A stretch of DNA of 64,000 nt, taken from NCBI RefSeq assembly GCF_012932425.1, contig NZ_JAAIII010000001.1, forward strand, positions 558,001-622,000. Direction: 5' to 3'. Origin of the DNA: Bifidobacterium oedipodis (GTDB lineage Bacteria; Actinomycetota; Actinomycetes; Actinomycetales; Bifidobacteriaceae). The notes beneath the pieces were generated by a model, which worked only from the letters and a program-made list of their open reading frames with translations, did no database searches and was not told the DNA's origin. Below are positions 9,641 to 19,804 of the stretch, one piece after another. Positions within the stretch are counted from its first letter, which is position 1. Each line of letters starts with the position of its first letter. Position numbers and translations under genes: made by a program.

Positions 9641-9700
9641 CGTGAGGGACGAACGGTCTCCCGCTCGCCCCTCACGTGCGTTTGGCGTCAGCGCAAACGC
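9641..9700 (-). terminator. paired hairpins between major pilin and HTH-sortase genes, island 2
   Basis: Two inverted repeats lie directly after the pilin stop: GCGTTTG/CAAACGC (9678-9700) and CGTGAGGG/CCCTCACG (9641-9675). They take the same place as the 15-bp hairpin of island 1, though the sequences differ. Neither has a U-tract. Attenuation or mRNA 3' protection is likely. Confidence 0.55.
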
Positions 9701-9701
9701 A

Positions 9702-11804
9702 TCAGACGCGAAGAGCCTTCATGGTTCCACGCATCTTGGCGTACACCATAACAGCCGCACCTGTGAGTAACAGCCCCACTACAACGAATAGGGCGATGCC
9801 GGCGCCGCCGGTAAGCGGCAGTTCGGTTAGGTTCTTGGCGTTCTTGATGTTCACCAGCGGACGGTCAGCGGTGTTGCCCTCGACGATATCGGTGGACAGC
9901 GAGTCACCGCTGAGATATGGCGTGATCAGATCCCATGTACCATCCTTGGAGAACGCAACCGTGTATGCGCCATCGGGTTCCGGCTTGGTGTTCTGGCCCG
10001 TCCACGTGATGGTGACAACGGTCTTCGGCTTGACGGACTGCAGGTATCCGGTCGGTGCCGTGGTCTCCTCAACCTCATACTGGCCGGCTGCCAGACCTGA
10101 GAAGTAGAAGCGACCATCCGAATCGGCAATTTCGGAGAACTCGTACGGAGTCTCGCCTTCGGCCTTGGAATCGGTGGCAGGGGTGGGCACCCACTCACCC
10201 TTGTCGTTCTTGGTCAGGTACTTGCCGGCATACTTGCCGTCAAGTGCCTTGATGGAGAACTTCGCGCCAGACAGGTTGCTGTTATCGGAGGCCGCAACCT
10301 TCTGGAAGCCGAAGTCGAAGGTGAACACCTCAGGTTCCGGGCCGGGGATGGTACCGGTGGAGTCGCCGTCCGGCTTGTTGGAGTAGGTCAAATCGACCTT
10401 GTTCGGATTGCCCTCGACGCCGATCACCGCGTCGGAGTTCAGCGTGGCGGAATAGTCGACGCGAATCTCCTTGCCGATGTACGCGTTGCCTTTCTCCTTG
10501 CCAACGATCGTATTGTTGATCCACTTGGACAGGTCAACGCGCAGCAGTGTGCCGCCAACATAGTCACCGGTAGTATCGGCAACATCGCTGATGGTGATCA
10601 GATAATCCGTATCCTCAGCCAGCGTGAGCCAATCGTCGTCGTCAGACGGGTCAGGATCGTCCGTTTTGGCTACGCGCACGACGATGCCGGTGTGGCTCTG
10701 ATCCGTGTCAGTCACCTTGTCGTTCAGGGTCAGGCCCTTGGAAAGGGTATCGTTCAGCGTCAGCACATAGCTCAGATAATTCGTGCCGTCACACTCCGCC
10801 TCGGCGTCGACAGTGCCGCACTTGGTTTCGTAACCGGTGGTGTTCGGCACCTTGGTGGACAGCTTGTAGTCGATGACATCGCCCACGTTCTGGTCGGACT
10901 CGTTCACCGGCTCTTCGTTGTACTCACCCTTGGCTTTGAGGATCTCCTTGTTCACCTCGATCAGCTCGTTCTTCACGGCGACTGCGCCAAGCTCCTGATG
11001 CTCGAGATCCTTGCCGGCAAGCTTGGTTCCCACCAGCATGTGGATGGAGGCCGTGTACTTGGACGGCTCATCTTGCGAGGGTTCGATAACGTCACCGGTG
11101 GAGGAATCCATGATGATGTAGATGCCCGGCGTCAGACCGCTGATGGTTACGGTCGCCTTGCCGCGTTCCGCATATTCGGTGGTGGCGTCGGCCACGCCCT
11201 CGAACACACTGCCCACAGTGTCGTCACCATCGCCCAATACTTCGACGAGGTCACGCAGCAGACCGGCGTAATGTTCGGATTTCAGGGATGACGTGGTGTC
11301 GCGGTTGTCCGTGTTGCCAGAATCCGTTGCTTCATAGCCCAGGAAGTAGCGGGCGATGAACGCAACCGGATTGTCCTTGTATACGCTGGCCTTGTAGTCG
11401 TTGTATGCCGTGCCGCTGATGGTTACGGCATCCGTCCCCTCACCTTCGATGATGTCGGGGCTGATGAATTTGTCATCAGCATCCTTAACGCCTTCAATGG
11501 TTTTCAGTGCGTTCTCGACCTTGGCCAGCACATTGGTTTCGGTTCTTACAGACACGCTGGCCAGGGTTTCCTTGCTGGCATCGGTCCATTCGCCGCCGTC
11601 ATACGCACCGAGCAGCACTGCCTTGAAGGTGTGGTCTTTGAGCTGCGCGGCATCGCCTTGCAGCACGATGGACTGGGTCTGGCCCAGTTCGTCGGCTGTT
11701 ACTGCCAACGTATCATCCGCGTTGGCAGTCGATACGCCAAGTGCCAGGCCGCCCAGCATCGTCGCCGCGGCGGCGAGTCCGGCAAAAAGTTTCCTCATTC
11801 TCAT
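9702..11804 (-). CDS. major pilin of sortase-dependent pilus island 2
   Basis: A 700-residue secreted backbone pilin. It has a signal peptide (MRMRKLFAGLAAAATMLGG, cut near ANA/DD), an isopeptide-type D1 region including VNKEILKAKGEYNEEP and GDVIDYKLSTKVPN, and a C-terminal Cna-B-like domain with a typical E-box (YEVEETTAPTGYL). It ends in an LPLTG sorting signal with membrane helix and basic tail. The length and domain order fit FimA/SpaA-type shaft pilins, so it should form the fibre polymerised by the sortase of this island. AGGAGGAGAGG precedes the start. The 66-bp gap to the adhesin gene suggests a common operon, with possible internal initiation. Confidence 0.93.
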   Translation of the reverse strand: MRMRKLFAGLAAAATMLGGLALGVSTANADDTLAVTADELGQTQSIVLQGDAAQLKDHTFKAVLLGAYDGGEWTDASKETLASVSVRTETNVLAKVENALKTIEGVKDADDKFISPDIIEGEGTDAVTISGTAYNDYKASVYKDNPVAFIARYFLGYEATDSGNTDNRDTTSSLKSEHYAGLLRDLVEVLGDGDDTVGSVFEGVADATTEYAERGKATVTISGLTPGIYIIMDSSTGDVIEPSQDEPSKYTASIHMLVGTKLAGKDLEHQELGAVAVKNELIEVNKEILKAKGEYNEEPVNESDQNVGDVIDYKLSTKVPNTTGYETKCGTVDAEAECDGTNYLSYVLTLNDTLSKGLTLNDKVTDTDQSHTGIVVRVAKTDDPDPSDDDDWLTLAEDTDYLITISDVADTTGDYVGGTLLRVDLSKWINNTIVGKEKGNAYIGKEIRVDYSATLNSDAVIGVEGNPNKVDLTYSNKPDGDSTGTIPGPEPEVFTFDFGFQKVAASDNSNLSGAKFSIKALDGKYAGKYLTKNDKGEWVPTPATDSKAEGETPYEFSEIADSDGRFYFSGLAAGQYEVEETTAPTGYLQSVKPKTVVTITWTGQNTKPEPDGAYTVAFSKDGTWDLITPYLSGDSLSTDIVEGNTADRPLVNIKNAKNLTELPLTGGAGIALFVVVGLLLTGAAVMVYAKMRGTMKALRV

Positions 11805-11870
11805 GAGAATCCTCTCCTCCTATTCATTGGTTATTTGTTGTTGGTGTGTTGGGTTAAGAAATGAAGCTGA

Positions 11871-14800
11871 TCACATCATTGAGAAGGGCAAACCATGTCG
11901 TTTGCACCACTCGTTGTAGGCCAGCCACGCCAGTACCGAAGCGCCGGCCAGGGCAAGCCCCCAGAGCAGCCATTGGCGTCCGGTCGCACCACCGGTGAAT
12001 GGCAGGGATGAAACCGGGAATCCGAAGGAATTCGTGAATTCGGCGACGGCCACTGCGGGATCCGTTTCATCGGCGTCAAAACCCCACTGCGAATCGAACA
12101 TGAGTTCGCCTTTACCGCCGTCAACACTTACACCGCCGTCATCCGTGTTACGTATCAACGTCACGCGAACCGTCAGAGCATTGCTGCCCTTGCCACTCAC
12201 CCAATCGCGGGTTACAACCACCTTCAACGTGTATCTGGCCTCCGAATACGTCATGCCATCAACGGCACCCTCGGCTGGTTTAACTTCGCTGATGGTGTAG
12301 GTGAATTCTAGGGGCGTTCCATTCTTGTCTGCGTCTTCCGGCCAACCTGTCCGCTGGAACAGGCGTGTCGTGAAGGTGATCTCGCCGAATGAGACCTCGT
12401 CCTCGGTTCCCGATTCCGGTCTGGTCACCGTCACCGTGCAACTGCGTTCGGCATCGGCAGCCTCATCCGAGTCGCATTCCACGCCATCGCCGATGGGCAG
12501 CGGCGCCGTGACCTTTTGGCCGTTCGAAGCCGTTGCCTGCGCAGGATCCGCCGTCAGTTTGAACGTGAACTCGTCACCGACCGCCCAATCACCGCCCTCG
12601 ACGATCTTTTTCACCTTGAGTGGCACCTTTACGTTGGACTTGTTCGCCCTGTTGCGCACCTGAACGGTGGTGGTGCCAGAGAACAGAGCACTCAAATCAA
12701 CCTGACCAAGATCGCCGCTGACAAGATTCTGCTTCTTGGAAGAGTCGACTTCGTGCTCTTCATAGTTCTGGGTGACAGTCATGTTCGACCAGCCCTCGTC
12801 GATCATCATCGACACATCCTCGAACGATGAATTCGGGGCGTTGTCATCCGTCGGACGATATTGCAGCACGGCACCATTCGCGTCATACGTCAGGTACTTC
12901 GTCTGGGAGTCCTCGTCGCTCCAATCTGACGACCACGTACACTTGCCATCGGTACAAATGGGGTCATCATCTCTTGTCTGCAGCGTGGCCTTGATGTCGC
13001 GCAGCGTGGTATCGGATTCATCGTCGGAGGCGAACTCGGCCATGGTACGCACCAAAGAGCCCACGCCCTTCCACACACGTACGTCGTCGCCATATTCCTT
13101 GATGCTGCCATCATCGTTTTTGACGTCCACACTCGATGTGCCGGCATCCGCATACACACCGCCGCTGGTGACTACCACCTTGGTGACCTGATTGGTTTTC
13201 GTGTAGCCGTACGTATTCGGGTCGCCCGTCTCCATAAGGTAGTACACGCCCTCTTTAAGAACGTTGTCGCCCGTGGGGAACACCAAGGCACTGCGCATCA
13301 GCGTTTTGCCACTATCGGCACCCACATTGTCCAAGACGAGATTGGGCTTGGTGGTCGCGCGATCGTAGTATTTATTTGTATCCTTCGCAGTTACTTTGCC
13401 AGTATTTTGATCGATATTGACCTGATCCTCCGAATACAGTGTGAACTGTATCGTCAGATTCTTGTCGATATCGGTCAGAGGCGTCCAGTTCTCGTCCGTC
13501 TTCTGCACGAACAGCCGGTTCTTGATGTTCGGCACATGCAAGTTCAGTGAGAACCTACGCGTCCATTGCGTGCCCGCATCCTTGCCTTCGATATACAGAC
13601 GATGGGTATTCGTGCCATCCGCATCGGCCAGTGCGCCTTCGGTGAAGTAGTAGGCGACCGTGTACTGGGTCTTCGACTCATCTCCACCGGTGTCATGCAA
13701 CAGGTTGTAGTAGGTGGCAATGTCGCCGGGCAGTTCCGGGATGGTGGCCTGGTAATTGTCCGTCGTCATCTGGAACTGATACGCGGTATCGTCCTTCTTC
13801 GCCGCCTTGGCCACATCCCCTATGGCATCTTCGTCCGTCAGATGAGTCAGCTCATAGCCCTCAAGGCTGTTGCCCGACACCACGCTCCAGCTTGTGGAAG
13901 CGCCAAGTTCCCCATCATTCCCTGTACGCTTGAGCACCACGGCGAACAACGTGCCTTTTTTCAGAGCATCGCTGCTGATTGGCGTGTCGGAAGGTTCCGT
14001 GGAATCATTTGGATCCTTCAACAGGTACACGTTCTCCGGCGCGGACACCAGCAAACCAGCCTTCGCGTAGGCGCCGGTCTTCCAAATGTTGTCGCTTTTC
14101 TCGGTTTCCGACTTCTGGGTCTCCGACGTGACATAGCCGCCGTACAAATTGCTGCTCGAAGTCGGCGGATGGTAGTCCAACCGTATGTCGCCGGAGGAAC
14201 GGTAGCCCGTCGGCGTGACGGTCTCCTTCAATACATACTTCGTATACCCCGAATTCTGGTAGATCTGGTCGAACGAAAGCGGGGTGTTCTCGTCACCCGG
14301 AACCGTCAGCAGCAGGTTACCGTTATCATCGGTCGAGCCCGAGGCAATTGGCTGGTCGCTCTCTTGCCCATCCGAACCAATGCCATACAACTCGAAGCCC
14401 GCGCCCTTGACACCGACACCGGACTGATCGACCTTGGTAATCACGCTCTGCGGCACGGTCACCAAGTTGAACTTCAACGCCAGGTTGGAATCCTGCGCGC
14501 CACGTTCCAGATAAAACATTTTGAGCGTGTGGTATGTCTCATCGGCGAACGTGTAATGACCATTGTCGGTTATCACCCAGCCATCCTGCTCAGAATCAAT
14601 CCCGAACACTTCGTCAAGATATTCGACCCTCGTCCGCCCTTCCTTGAACGAACCGTCTTTATTCAGGGCATCGCCGTACGTGATCGTTCCATCTTTGAAG
14701 TTGATCGTAACGCCGGCAGGATCATGGATGCCGCCCAGATCGGCCACCAGCTTTCCGTCGATGTAGATCCACACATCATCATCGCCAGCGAACTCGTAGA

Positions 14801-16095
14801 TCATGTCGTTGTCACCGACTTTGCCGCCATCCTGCTGGATGAATCGTGTGGACATGGTCATGCCGAAATGATGGTTCCAATCAGAACTATTGGATCTGGG
14901 AATGTCATCCTTCTGCACCAGCTCCCCGTCCTTGATGTCGAACACCTCGCTGGCGGTGTTGAAGGGAAAGAACTGGGTGCCATCCATCACCCCGGTGCCG
15001 CCACTGGTGATGGCACCCTTCTCATACACATCGAACCTGTGGGTGCTTTCATTGTACGACGCGAAGTTTTTCTTACTGTCGTAGTAGTAATAACCTTCGT
15101 CATCAATCTGCAGCAGATTGCCCACACTGCTGTAGGCCTTCATGCCATCCGCATCCGACGTGGTCCTCGACGCGTCGAACAGATAGCTCAACGACTCCGT
15201 CGAATCCTCGTCCGAGGTTATCGCACCGGTTTCCGCCTTCGTGCTGGCCTTGTCACGGAACATCGCATAATCGTCTGACTCGTCGTCCGGCGTATCGTTA
15301 CCATCCTCGTTGTTGGCGGTGCCGGACAGATACGGGTAACCATCCTCACCGAGTTCCTTCGCGACGATGCCTTGGCGAGGGCCGCCCCGTTCGTACTTCC
15401 AGCTATCGATGTTCTGCCCGGCTTCGCCTTCCTCGTAAGGTTCCTTGTTGGTGTTCTTCCCCGTACTGTCACCCGTCCAGAAATTCGCATAACCACGATC
15501 CGGAACACTGGCATCCTTGCCCACTTCGGTGCATAGCTTTTCTTCCGTTAAGACGTTACCCTTCTCATCCGTTAAGGGCTTGCCGTCCTCACCCGTCTTT
15601 TCCACCGTGCAATAGAAATGGTTCTTGGGATTGGAGTTGCTCGAGAACTTCAGTGCATGACCATTGTTGATATACGTGTCATAATCATTGCTCACCCCCT
15701 GATTAGACGCATTCCAATAGTCGAACAGGTTGATTGTCGTACCGGCCGGAGACACCGTATCCTCAACACGGAACTCATCAAAATCGCTATCCTGCAGTTG
15801 AGTGTCAGCCGTTGCGGACACATCATCCTGCTGAGTGGTGGTATCGGATGCGGCATCCGATTCGTTGCTTTGCACCTCCAACCCCGACTGGTCGGTCTGA
15901 CTTGTCTGGTCATCGGATACAACCAACGTATTTGTAGTTTCCTGAAGCGACTCTTCGCCGGAGGCAGGATCAGCAATCGCAACAGATGCGCTCCACAGCA
16001 TCGCGATGGATACCGCCACCGCGCTCACCGTTGTTACAACGCGATTATGGATACCCCCCCCGTGATAATTTCGTTCGCTGTGCCTTGTGCTTCAT
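11871..16095 (-). CDS. large pilus tip adhesin, island 2 (phase-variable, OFF in this sequence)
   Basis: This wall-anchored adhesin of about 1407 residues is paralogous to the one at 3484-7822. It has a Ser/Asp/Thr-rich N-terminus, a PA14/fibro-slime module (GDDDVWIYIDGKLVADLGG), Cna-B-like domains (ITKVDQSGVGVKGAGFELYG) and a C-terminal LPFTG signal. The ATG at 16095 has GAAGGA 7 nt upstream. With the 8-G run present here translation stops after 16 codons. With 7 G it enters the main frame and gives MKHKAQRTKLSRGG followed by a hydrophobic signal helix. Without the switch only GTG 16028 could start the main frame, and it has no clear ribosome site. Ligand unknown. Confidence 0.87.
16054..16061 (-). 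repeat. poly-G (8) slippage tract in adhesin 2 signal peptide
   Basis: Eight C on the plus strand (8 G in the coding sense) lie 34 nt downstream of ATG 16095. Eight G leads to TAT CCA TAA; 7 or 10 G opens the adhesin frame. The location relative to the signal peptide matches the 11-G tract in island 1. Confidence 0.82.
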
Positions 16096-16398
16096 AAGTG
16101 TTCCTTCACTTCCCACGCATACGCCTGCGCAAAGATTCCACTCACGATACCCCCATGCGCAAGCCCCTTCACACCCCCCAACAACCGGCTAAAGCCCTCG
16201 AAAATAAGGGCTGCAAGGTCTTCGCTTCGAGATCATCGGCTTTCGTCCACACCCCCGAAACCAGTGTGAAATTCACAAAAAAACATGGGACATTATCGCT
16301 AGTCGCGTATTTAGCGCACAAAAAAGCCGGCGCATATGCACCGGCTCGCAACACAGCAAAGATTCAGTAAAGAATCAGATATGTATATAAGGGCTCTA
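16096..16398. other. intergenic region upstream of pilus island 2
   Basis: This gap of 303 bp must hold the island 2 promoter (read leftwards). It contains the chorismate mutase terminator (16320-16346) and several C-runs on the plus strand. No clear -35/-10 pair and no conserved block shared with the island 1 leader were recognised. Confidence 0.4.
16320..16346 (-). terminator. intrinsic terminator of chorismate mutase
   Basis: On the minus strand AGCCGGTGCATATGCGCCGGCT folds as a stem that is immediately followed by six T. It lies 53 nt after the chorismate mutase stop codon and separates that gene from pilus island 2. Confidence 0.85.
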
Positions 16399-16791
16399 TT
16401 AGGCGAATACGTCAAGCACGCCGGGATCGCCACCGGCAGCGGCGATGCGTGCATGGCGCTTCTTGGCTTCAGTAACCACGAATTCGCGGTACATTTCGGC
16501 GATATCGGGATCCAGCCCCGCGTCCACGGCGATGCGGTGCAGCCGCTCGATCTGATAATCCTCGCGCTTCATATCCTCGGGCGCGAAACCGGCCTGGGCC
16601 TTGAGCACGCCTACGCGCGACGTGGCTTTGAATCGTTCGGCAAGCAGCGAGATAATCGCCGAATCGACGTTATCAATAGTCTGGCGCAGTGCGGTAATAG
16701 ATGCCACAGCCGCCGCGGTTTCGGGGTGCTGCGCTGCCTGCGCCTCGTCGATGGTGGAGTTCTGCCAGTCGCTGCCTGTCGTATCGCTCAT
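16399..16791 (-). CDS. chorismate mutase, AroQ type, monofunctional
   Basis: A 130-residue cytosolic enzyme expected to convert chorismate to prephenate for phenylalanine and tyrosine synthesis. The all-helical AroQ signature is visible: ITALRQTIDNVDSAIISLLA, ERFKATSRVGVLKA (active-site Arg and Lys) and IERLHRIAVDAGLDPDIAEM ending in YREFVV. The length of about 90 conserved residues plus a short variable N-terminus is usual for stand-alone AroQ proteins. ATG 16791 (MSDTTG) is chosen since the upstream extension is Arg-rich, overlaps the intergenic region and is not AroQ-like. It lies between the rho terminator and its own terminator, so it is probably monocistronic. Confidence 0.9.
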   Translation of the reverse strand: MSDTTGSDWQNSTIDEAQAAQHPETAAAVASITALRQTIDNVDSAIISLLAERFKATSRVGVLKAQAGFAPEDMKREDYQIERLHRIAVDAGLDPDIAEMYREFVVTEAKKRHARIAAAGGDPGVLDVFA

Positions 16792-16891
16792 AAACACCAG
16801 CCTACTACCAAACGGCCCCGCGCACCGCGCACGCCAGCCTCGACAAGCGAACGGTGTCGGCAGGCCATCTCTCATCTCAAGCGCATGCATA

Positions 16892-16946
16892 CAAAAAGTG
16901 GCCGGTTGACGAAGCCTAAAAAATCAAGGCTTTCATCAACCGGCCA
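16892..16946 (-). terminator. intrinsic terminator of rho
   Basis: A long stem, TGGCCGGTTGA paired with TCAACCGGCCA plus an inner AAGCCT/AGGCTT pairing, is followed on the minus strand by CTTTTTGT. It lies about 20 nt after the rho stop. An intrinsic terminator after rho itself is sensible, since it does not depend on Rho. Confidence 0.85.
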
Positions 16947-16966
16947 ATTATTGATTTGATCAGCGA

Positions 16967-19138
16967 TCAGTTGCCGTTGGTGGCGTTGCCGGCGTTGGCC
17001 TGCTGCACAATCGCGGCAAGGAAGTCGCGGTTGGTAGCGGTCTTCTTGAGGCGCGGCACCAAGGTCTGGTAGGCCTGCTCGGGTTCCATACCGCCCAGCA
17101 GCCTGCGCAGACGATAGATAACCGGCAGTTCGGACGGATTGGTGATCAGCTCCTCACGGCGGGTGCCGGAGGCGTTGATGTCGATGGCCGGGAACAGGCG
17201 CTTGTCTGCCAGTTCGCGGCTCAGACGCAGTTCCATATTGCCGGTGCCCTTGAATTCCTCGAAAATCACCTCGTCCATCTTGGAGCCGGTTTCCACCAGC
17301 GCGGACGAAATAATGGTCAGGGAGCCACCGTTCTCGATATTGCGGGCCGCACCGAAGAACTTCTTCGGCGGGTACAAGGCCTGCGCATCCACACCACCGG
17401 ACAGGATACGACCGGAGGCGGGGGCGGCAATGTTATAGGCGCGGGCCAGACGGGTCATGGAGTCGAGCAGCACCACCACATCCTGGCCGAGCTCCACCAA
17501 GCGCTTGGCGCGTTCGATGGCCAGTTCAGCAACGGTGGTGTGGTCGGAGGCGGGGCGATCGAAGGTGGAGGAGATGACCTCGCCGGCCACCGTGCGCTCC
17601 ATATCGGTCACCTCTTCGGGGCGCTCGTCCACCAGCACCACCATCAGATGCACTTCAGGATTGTTGGCGGTGATGGAGTTCGCGATGTTCTGCAGGGTGA
17701 TGGTCTTGCCGGCCTTCGGCGGGGAGACGATCAGACCACGCTGACCCTTGCCGATCGGCGAGACGATGTCCATGATGCGACCGGTGAGCTTGTTGGCGGT
17801 GGTCTCCTGCTTGAGGCGCTCCTGCGGGTACAGCGGGGTGAGCTTGGAGAACTGCGGGCGGTTCATCGCCTCTTCCACACTCATGCCGTTAATCGAATCG
17901 ATGGCCTGCAGCGGCACGAACTTCTGACGCTGGTTGCGGCGATCATTCTCGCGCGGGGCGCGGATGGTGCCATGCACGGCATCACCCTTCCTCAGGCCAT
18001 ACTTCTTGACCTGGCCCATCGAAACGTACACGTCGTTCGGGCCGGGCAGATAGCCGGAGGTGCGCACGAAAGCGTAGGAGTCGAGCACATCGACGATGCC
18101 GGCCACCGGCACCATATCCTCCGCCGGCTCTTCGCGACGATTGTCGCGGGTATCACGGGTATCGCGAATATCGCGATCGTCACGACGGCGATCATCATCG
18201 CCGGCATCGCGGCCGCGCATACGACGGTTGTGACGGTCGGCGCGCTCGTCATGGGCGGCGACGCCACGGTCACGGTTGCGAGTGCGGCGAGTGAACTCAC
18301 GCTCTTCACCAGCCTCGCCCTCATCGCTCGGCTCGGTGTGCTTCTGGCTGGGCAGAGTGGCGAGAATATCATCCAGGTCACGCACAGCATCGATATTGTC
18401 ATCAGCCGGACGGCGACGGCGACGTGTGCCCTCACCCTCATCGTCACGCACGCGACGAATGCCCGGCAGTTCCTCACCGTTATTGCGACGATTGTCACGA
18501 CGCTCGCGGCGGCGATCGGCCGGATCAGTGCCCAAATCAAGCGTGGCCAGCAGATCGTCAGCCTTGGCAGACATCTCTTCGGCGGAGCGCTTGCGCATCT
18601 TGCGGCGCGGAGCCTCATCCTGCGCATCGTCCCTGCGGCGATCGGCAACCGGGTCGATGCCGTCGAGATTAACATCATCCAGGTTAATGGCCTTGCGGCG
18701 GGTGCGGCGAGCGCCTGCAGCCGGCGCTGCGGGCTCAGCGGAGGCAACGGATTCGGAGGAACGATCGGCCTTGGCAGCGCTCCTGTTTTCATCGGTGGAT
18801 TCCGCAGAATCGGAAAGGCTACCGGCAGCCGCCTGCTCGGCGGGCACCGGAATTTCTACGGGTGCGGCAGCTTCGGTGGCAGAGACGGGAAGGTCAAGCT
18901 GATCCTGAGCCGCTGGTTCGGCAGTTGTTTCCGGAGCATTGGTGGCAGCGGTTTTCGACGCCGTCTTTGGCGCACGAACCGTCACACCGGCTGGAGCCTC
19001 GCCGCCTGAACGCGCGGCCTGCAACGTGGCGAGAAGCGCGGGCTTTCGCATGGTCGAGGTGCCACGAAGGCCCATCTGCTTAGCGAGCTCACGAAGCTCA
19101 GGCAGCTTCATATCCTCAAGATTCTGGCTGTTTGCCAC
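16967..19138 (-). CDS. rho: transcription termination factor Rho with long disordered insertion
   Basis: Rho is a hexameric RNA-dependent ATPase that ends transcription. The order is an N-terminal Rho-N helical domain ([17 protein letters not shown]), a very long Ala/Glu/Arg/Asp-rich low-complexity insertion (roughly residues 60-330), an RNA-binding cold-shock domain ([20 protein letters not shown]), then the RecA-like motor with P-loop [12 protein letters not shown], Walker B ([14 protein letters not shown]), the Q-loop/R-loop region and [15 protein letters not shown]. The 723 residues far exceed the 419 of E. coli Rho; such insertions are typical of actinobacteria. GTG 19138 is chosen for its GGAAAGGG ribosome site; in-frame ATGs at 19156, 19174 and 19210 are alternatives. 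Confidence 0.97.
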   Translation of the reverse strand: MANSQNLEDMKLPELRELAKQMGLRGTSTMRKPALLATLQAARSGGEAPAGVTVRAPKTASKTAATNAPETTAEPAAQDQLDLPVSATEAAAPVEIPVPAEQAAAGSLSDSAESTDENRSAAKADRSSESVASAEPAAPAAGARRTRRKAINLDDVNLDGIDPVADRRRDDAQDEAPRRKMRKRSAEEMSAKADDLLATLDLGTDPADRRRERRDNRRNNGEELPGIRRVRDDEGEGTRRRRRPADDNIDAVRDLDDILATLPSQKHTEPSDEGEAGEEREFTRRTRNRDRGVAAHDERADRHNRRMRGRDAGDDDRRRDDRDIRDTRDTRDNRREEPAEDMVPVAGIVDVLDSYAFVRTSGYLPGPNDVYVSMGQVKKYGLRKGDAVHGTIRAPRENDRRNQRQKFVPLQAIDSINGMSVEEAMNRPQFSKLTPLYPQERLKQETTANKLTGRIMDIVSPIGKGQRGLIVSPPKAGKTITLQNIANSITANNPEVHLMVVLVDERPEEVTDMERTVAGEVISSTFDRPASDHTTVAELAIERAKRLVELGQDVVVLLDSMTRLARAYNIAAPASGRILSGGVDAQALYPPKKFFGAARNIENGGSLTIISSALVETGSKMDEVIFEEFKGTGNMELRLSRELADKRLFPAIDINASGTRREELITNPSELPVIYRLRRLLGGMEPEQAYQTLVPRLKKTATNRDFLAAIVQQANAGNATNGN

Positions 19139-19287
19139 TGATTCAACCCTTTCCATAGCACCTGCCGACGGCATACGGCGACGACCTTGCTCTATGAATG
19201 ATTGCGACATCACGCCGCGCACGAACGTCCGTGCGCAAACCCTTGCGCTGTAACGAACAAGCATCACATTAGCGCGCATCCCCGGAC

Positions 19288-19324
19288 AACGCAAAACAAG
19301 GCCCGTCGTTGGCAACGATGGGCC
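19288..19324 (-). terminator. terminator-like hairpin upstream of rho
   Basis: On the minus strand GGCCCATCGTT-GCC-AACGACGGGCC forms an 11-bp stem with one mismatch and is followed by TTGTTTTGC. It ends the toxin-antitoxin transcript or acts as an attenuator in the rho leader, about 150 nt before the rho start. Confidence 0.65.
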
Positions 19325-19461
19325 ATGTTCGCGTGCGGTCGCGCGTCTTGCACTAGCGCCGCATCAGAAAGTCTGACGGTTGAACCGTTACTGTTGGAGC
19401 TGGTCTAGTTGGGCCTCCGCACTACTTGTTCTGAGACCCGAGACCGAAATTATGATGCCTT

Positions 19462-19800
19462 CTATTCATCCCATTCCACACGGTCTTCAACCATGTTGAC
19501 ATCACGAGGAGTCAGTATTCCAAGACGTTCATGAATATCCTCGTTATTGATGATGAGGATTTCATCACACAATGCCAGTGATGGCCGATCCAAACCTTCC
19601 CTGCGCCAATCCAACTTGACTGCATCGCTGCGATGAGCGTACCGAGATACTTTCGATGTCACGTATACGGCATACCAACCGTTGCCATCATCGGTTTGGT
19701 CGAGAAGGATAACAGGCCTAGGCTTCCAATGATTTGGCTCGTCGAGCCAATTAACATCAGCTCGACGAATATCCCAACAGCGAAGCATGGCCAGAATCAT
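19462..19800 (-). CDS. MazF/PemK-like toxin, partner of a Panacea antitoxin
   Basis: A 112-residue basic protein. The PemK/MazF-like features are an early ADVNWLDEP loop, the strand KPRPVILLDQ, WYAVYVTSKVS and the Leu-Cys-Asp segment PSLALCDEILIINNEDI, which correspond to the family's RPV(L/V)I and late strand blocks. Members are usually ribosome-independent or ribosome-associated RNA cleavers. The start ATG follows the antitoxin stop codon by 4 nt and its ribosome site (GAGG) overlaps the antitoxin end, so the two genes are coupled. The order antitoxin-toxin is typical. The fold is assigned from motifs only; a divergent RelE-like protein cannot be fully excluded. Confidence 0.7.
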   Translation of the reverse strand: MILAMLRCWDIRRADVNWLDEPNHWKPRPVILLDQTDDGNGWYAVYVTSKVSRYAHRSDAVKLDWRREGLDRPSLALCDEILIINNEDIHERLGILTPRDVNMVEDRVEWDE

Positions 19801-19804
19801 GGAA

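Noticed and set aside
13566..15278. 570-codon plus-strand frame opposite adhesin 2
   Set aside because: It is the mirror of the adhesin coding frame, with no ribosome site or domain.
17540..19009. 489-codon plus-strand frame opposite rho
   Set aside because: It overlaps the low-complexity Rho insertion, has repetitive Ile/Thr/Ala composition and is antisense to a certain gene.
19325..19461. Possible tRNA (D-arm-like GGTCTAGTTGG stretch)
   Set aside because: No acceptor stem, anticodon arm and T-arm could be joined around it.
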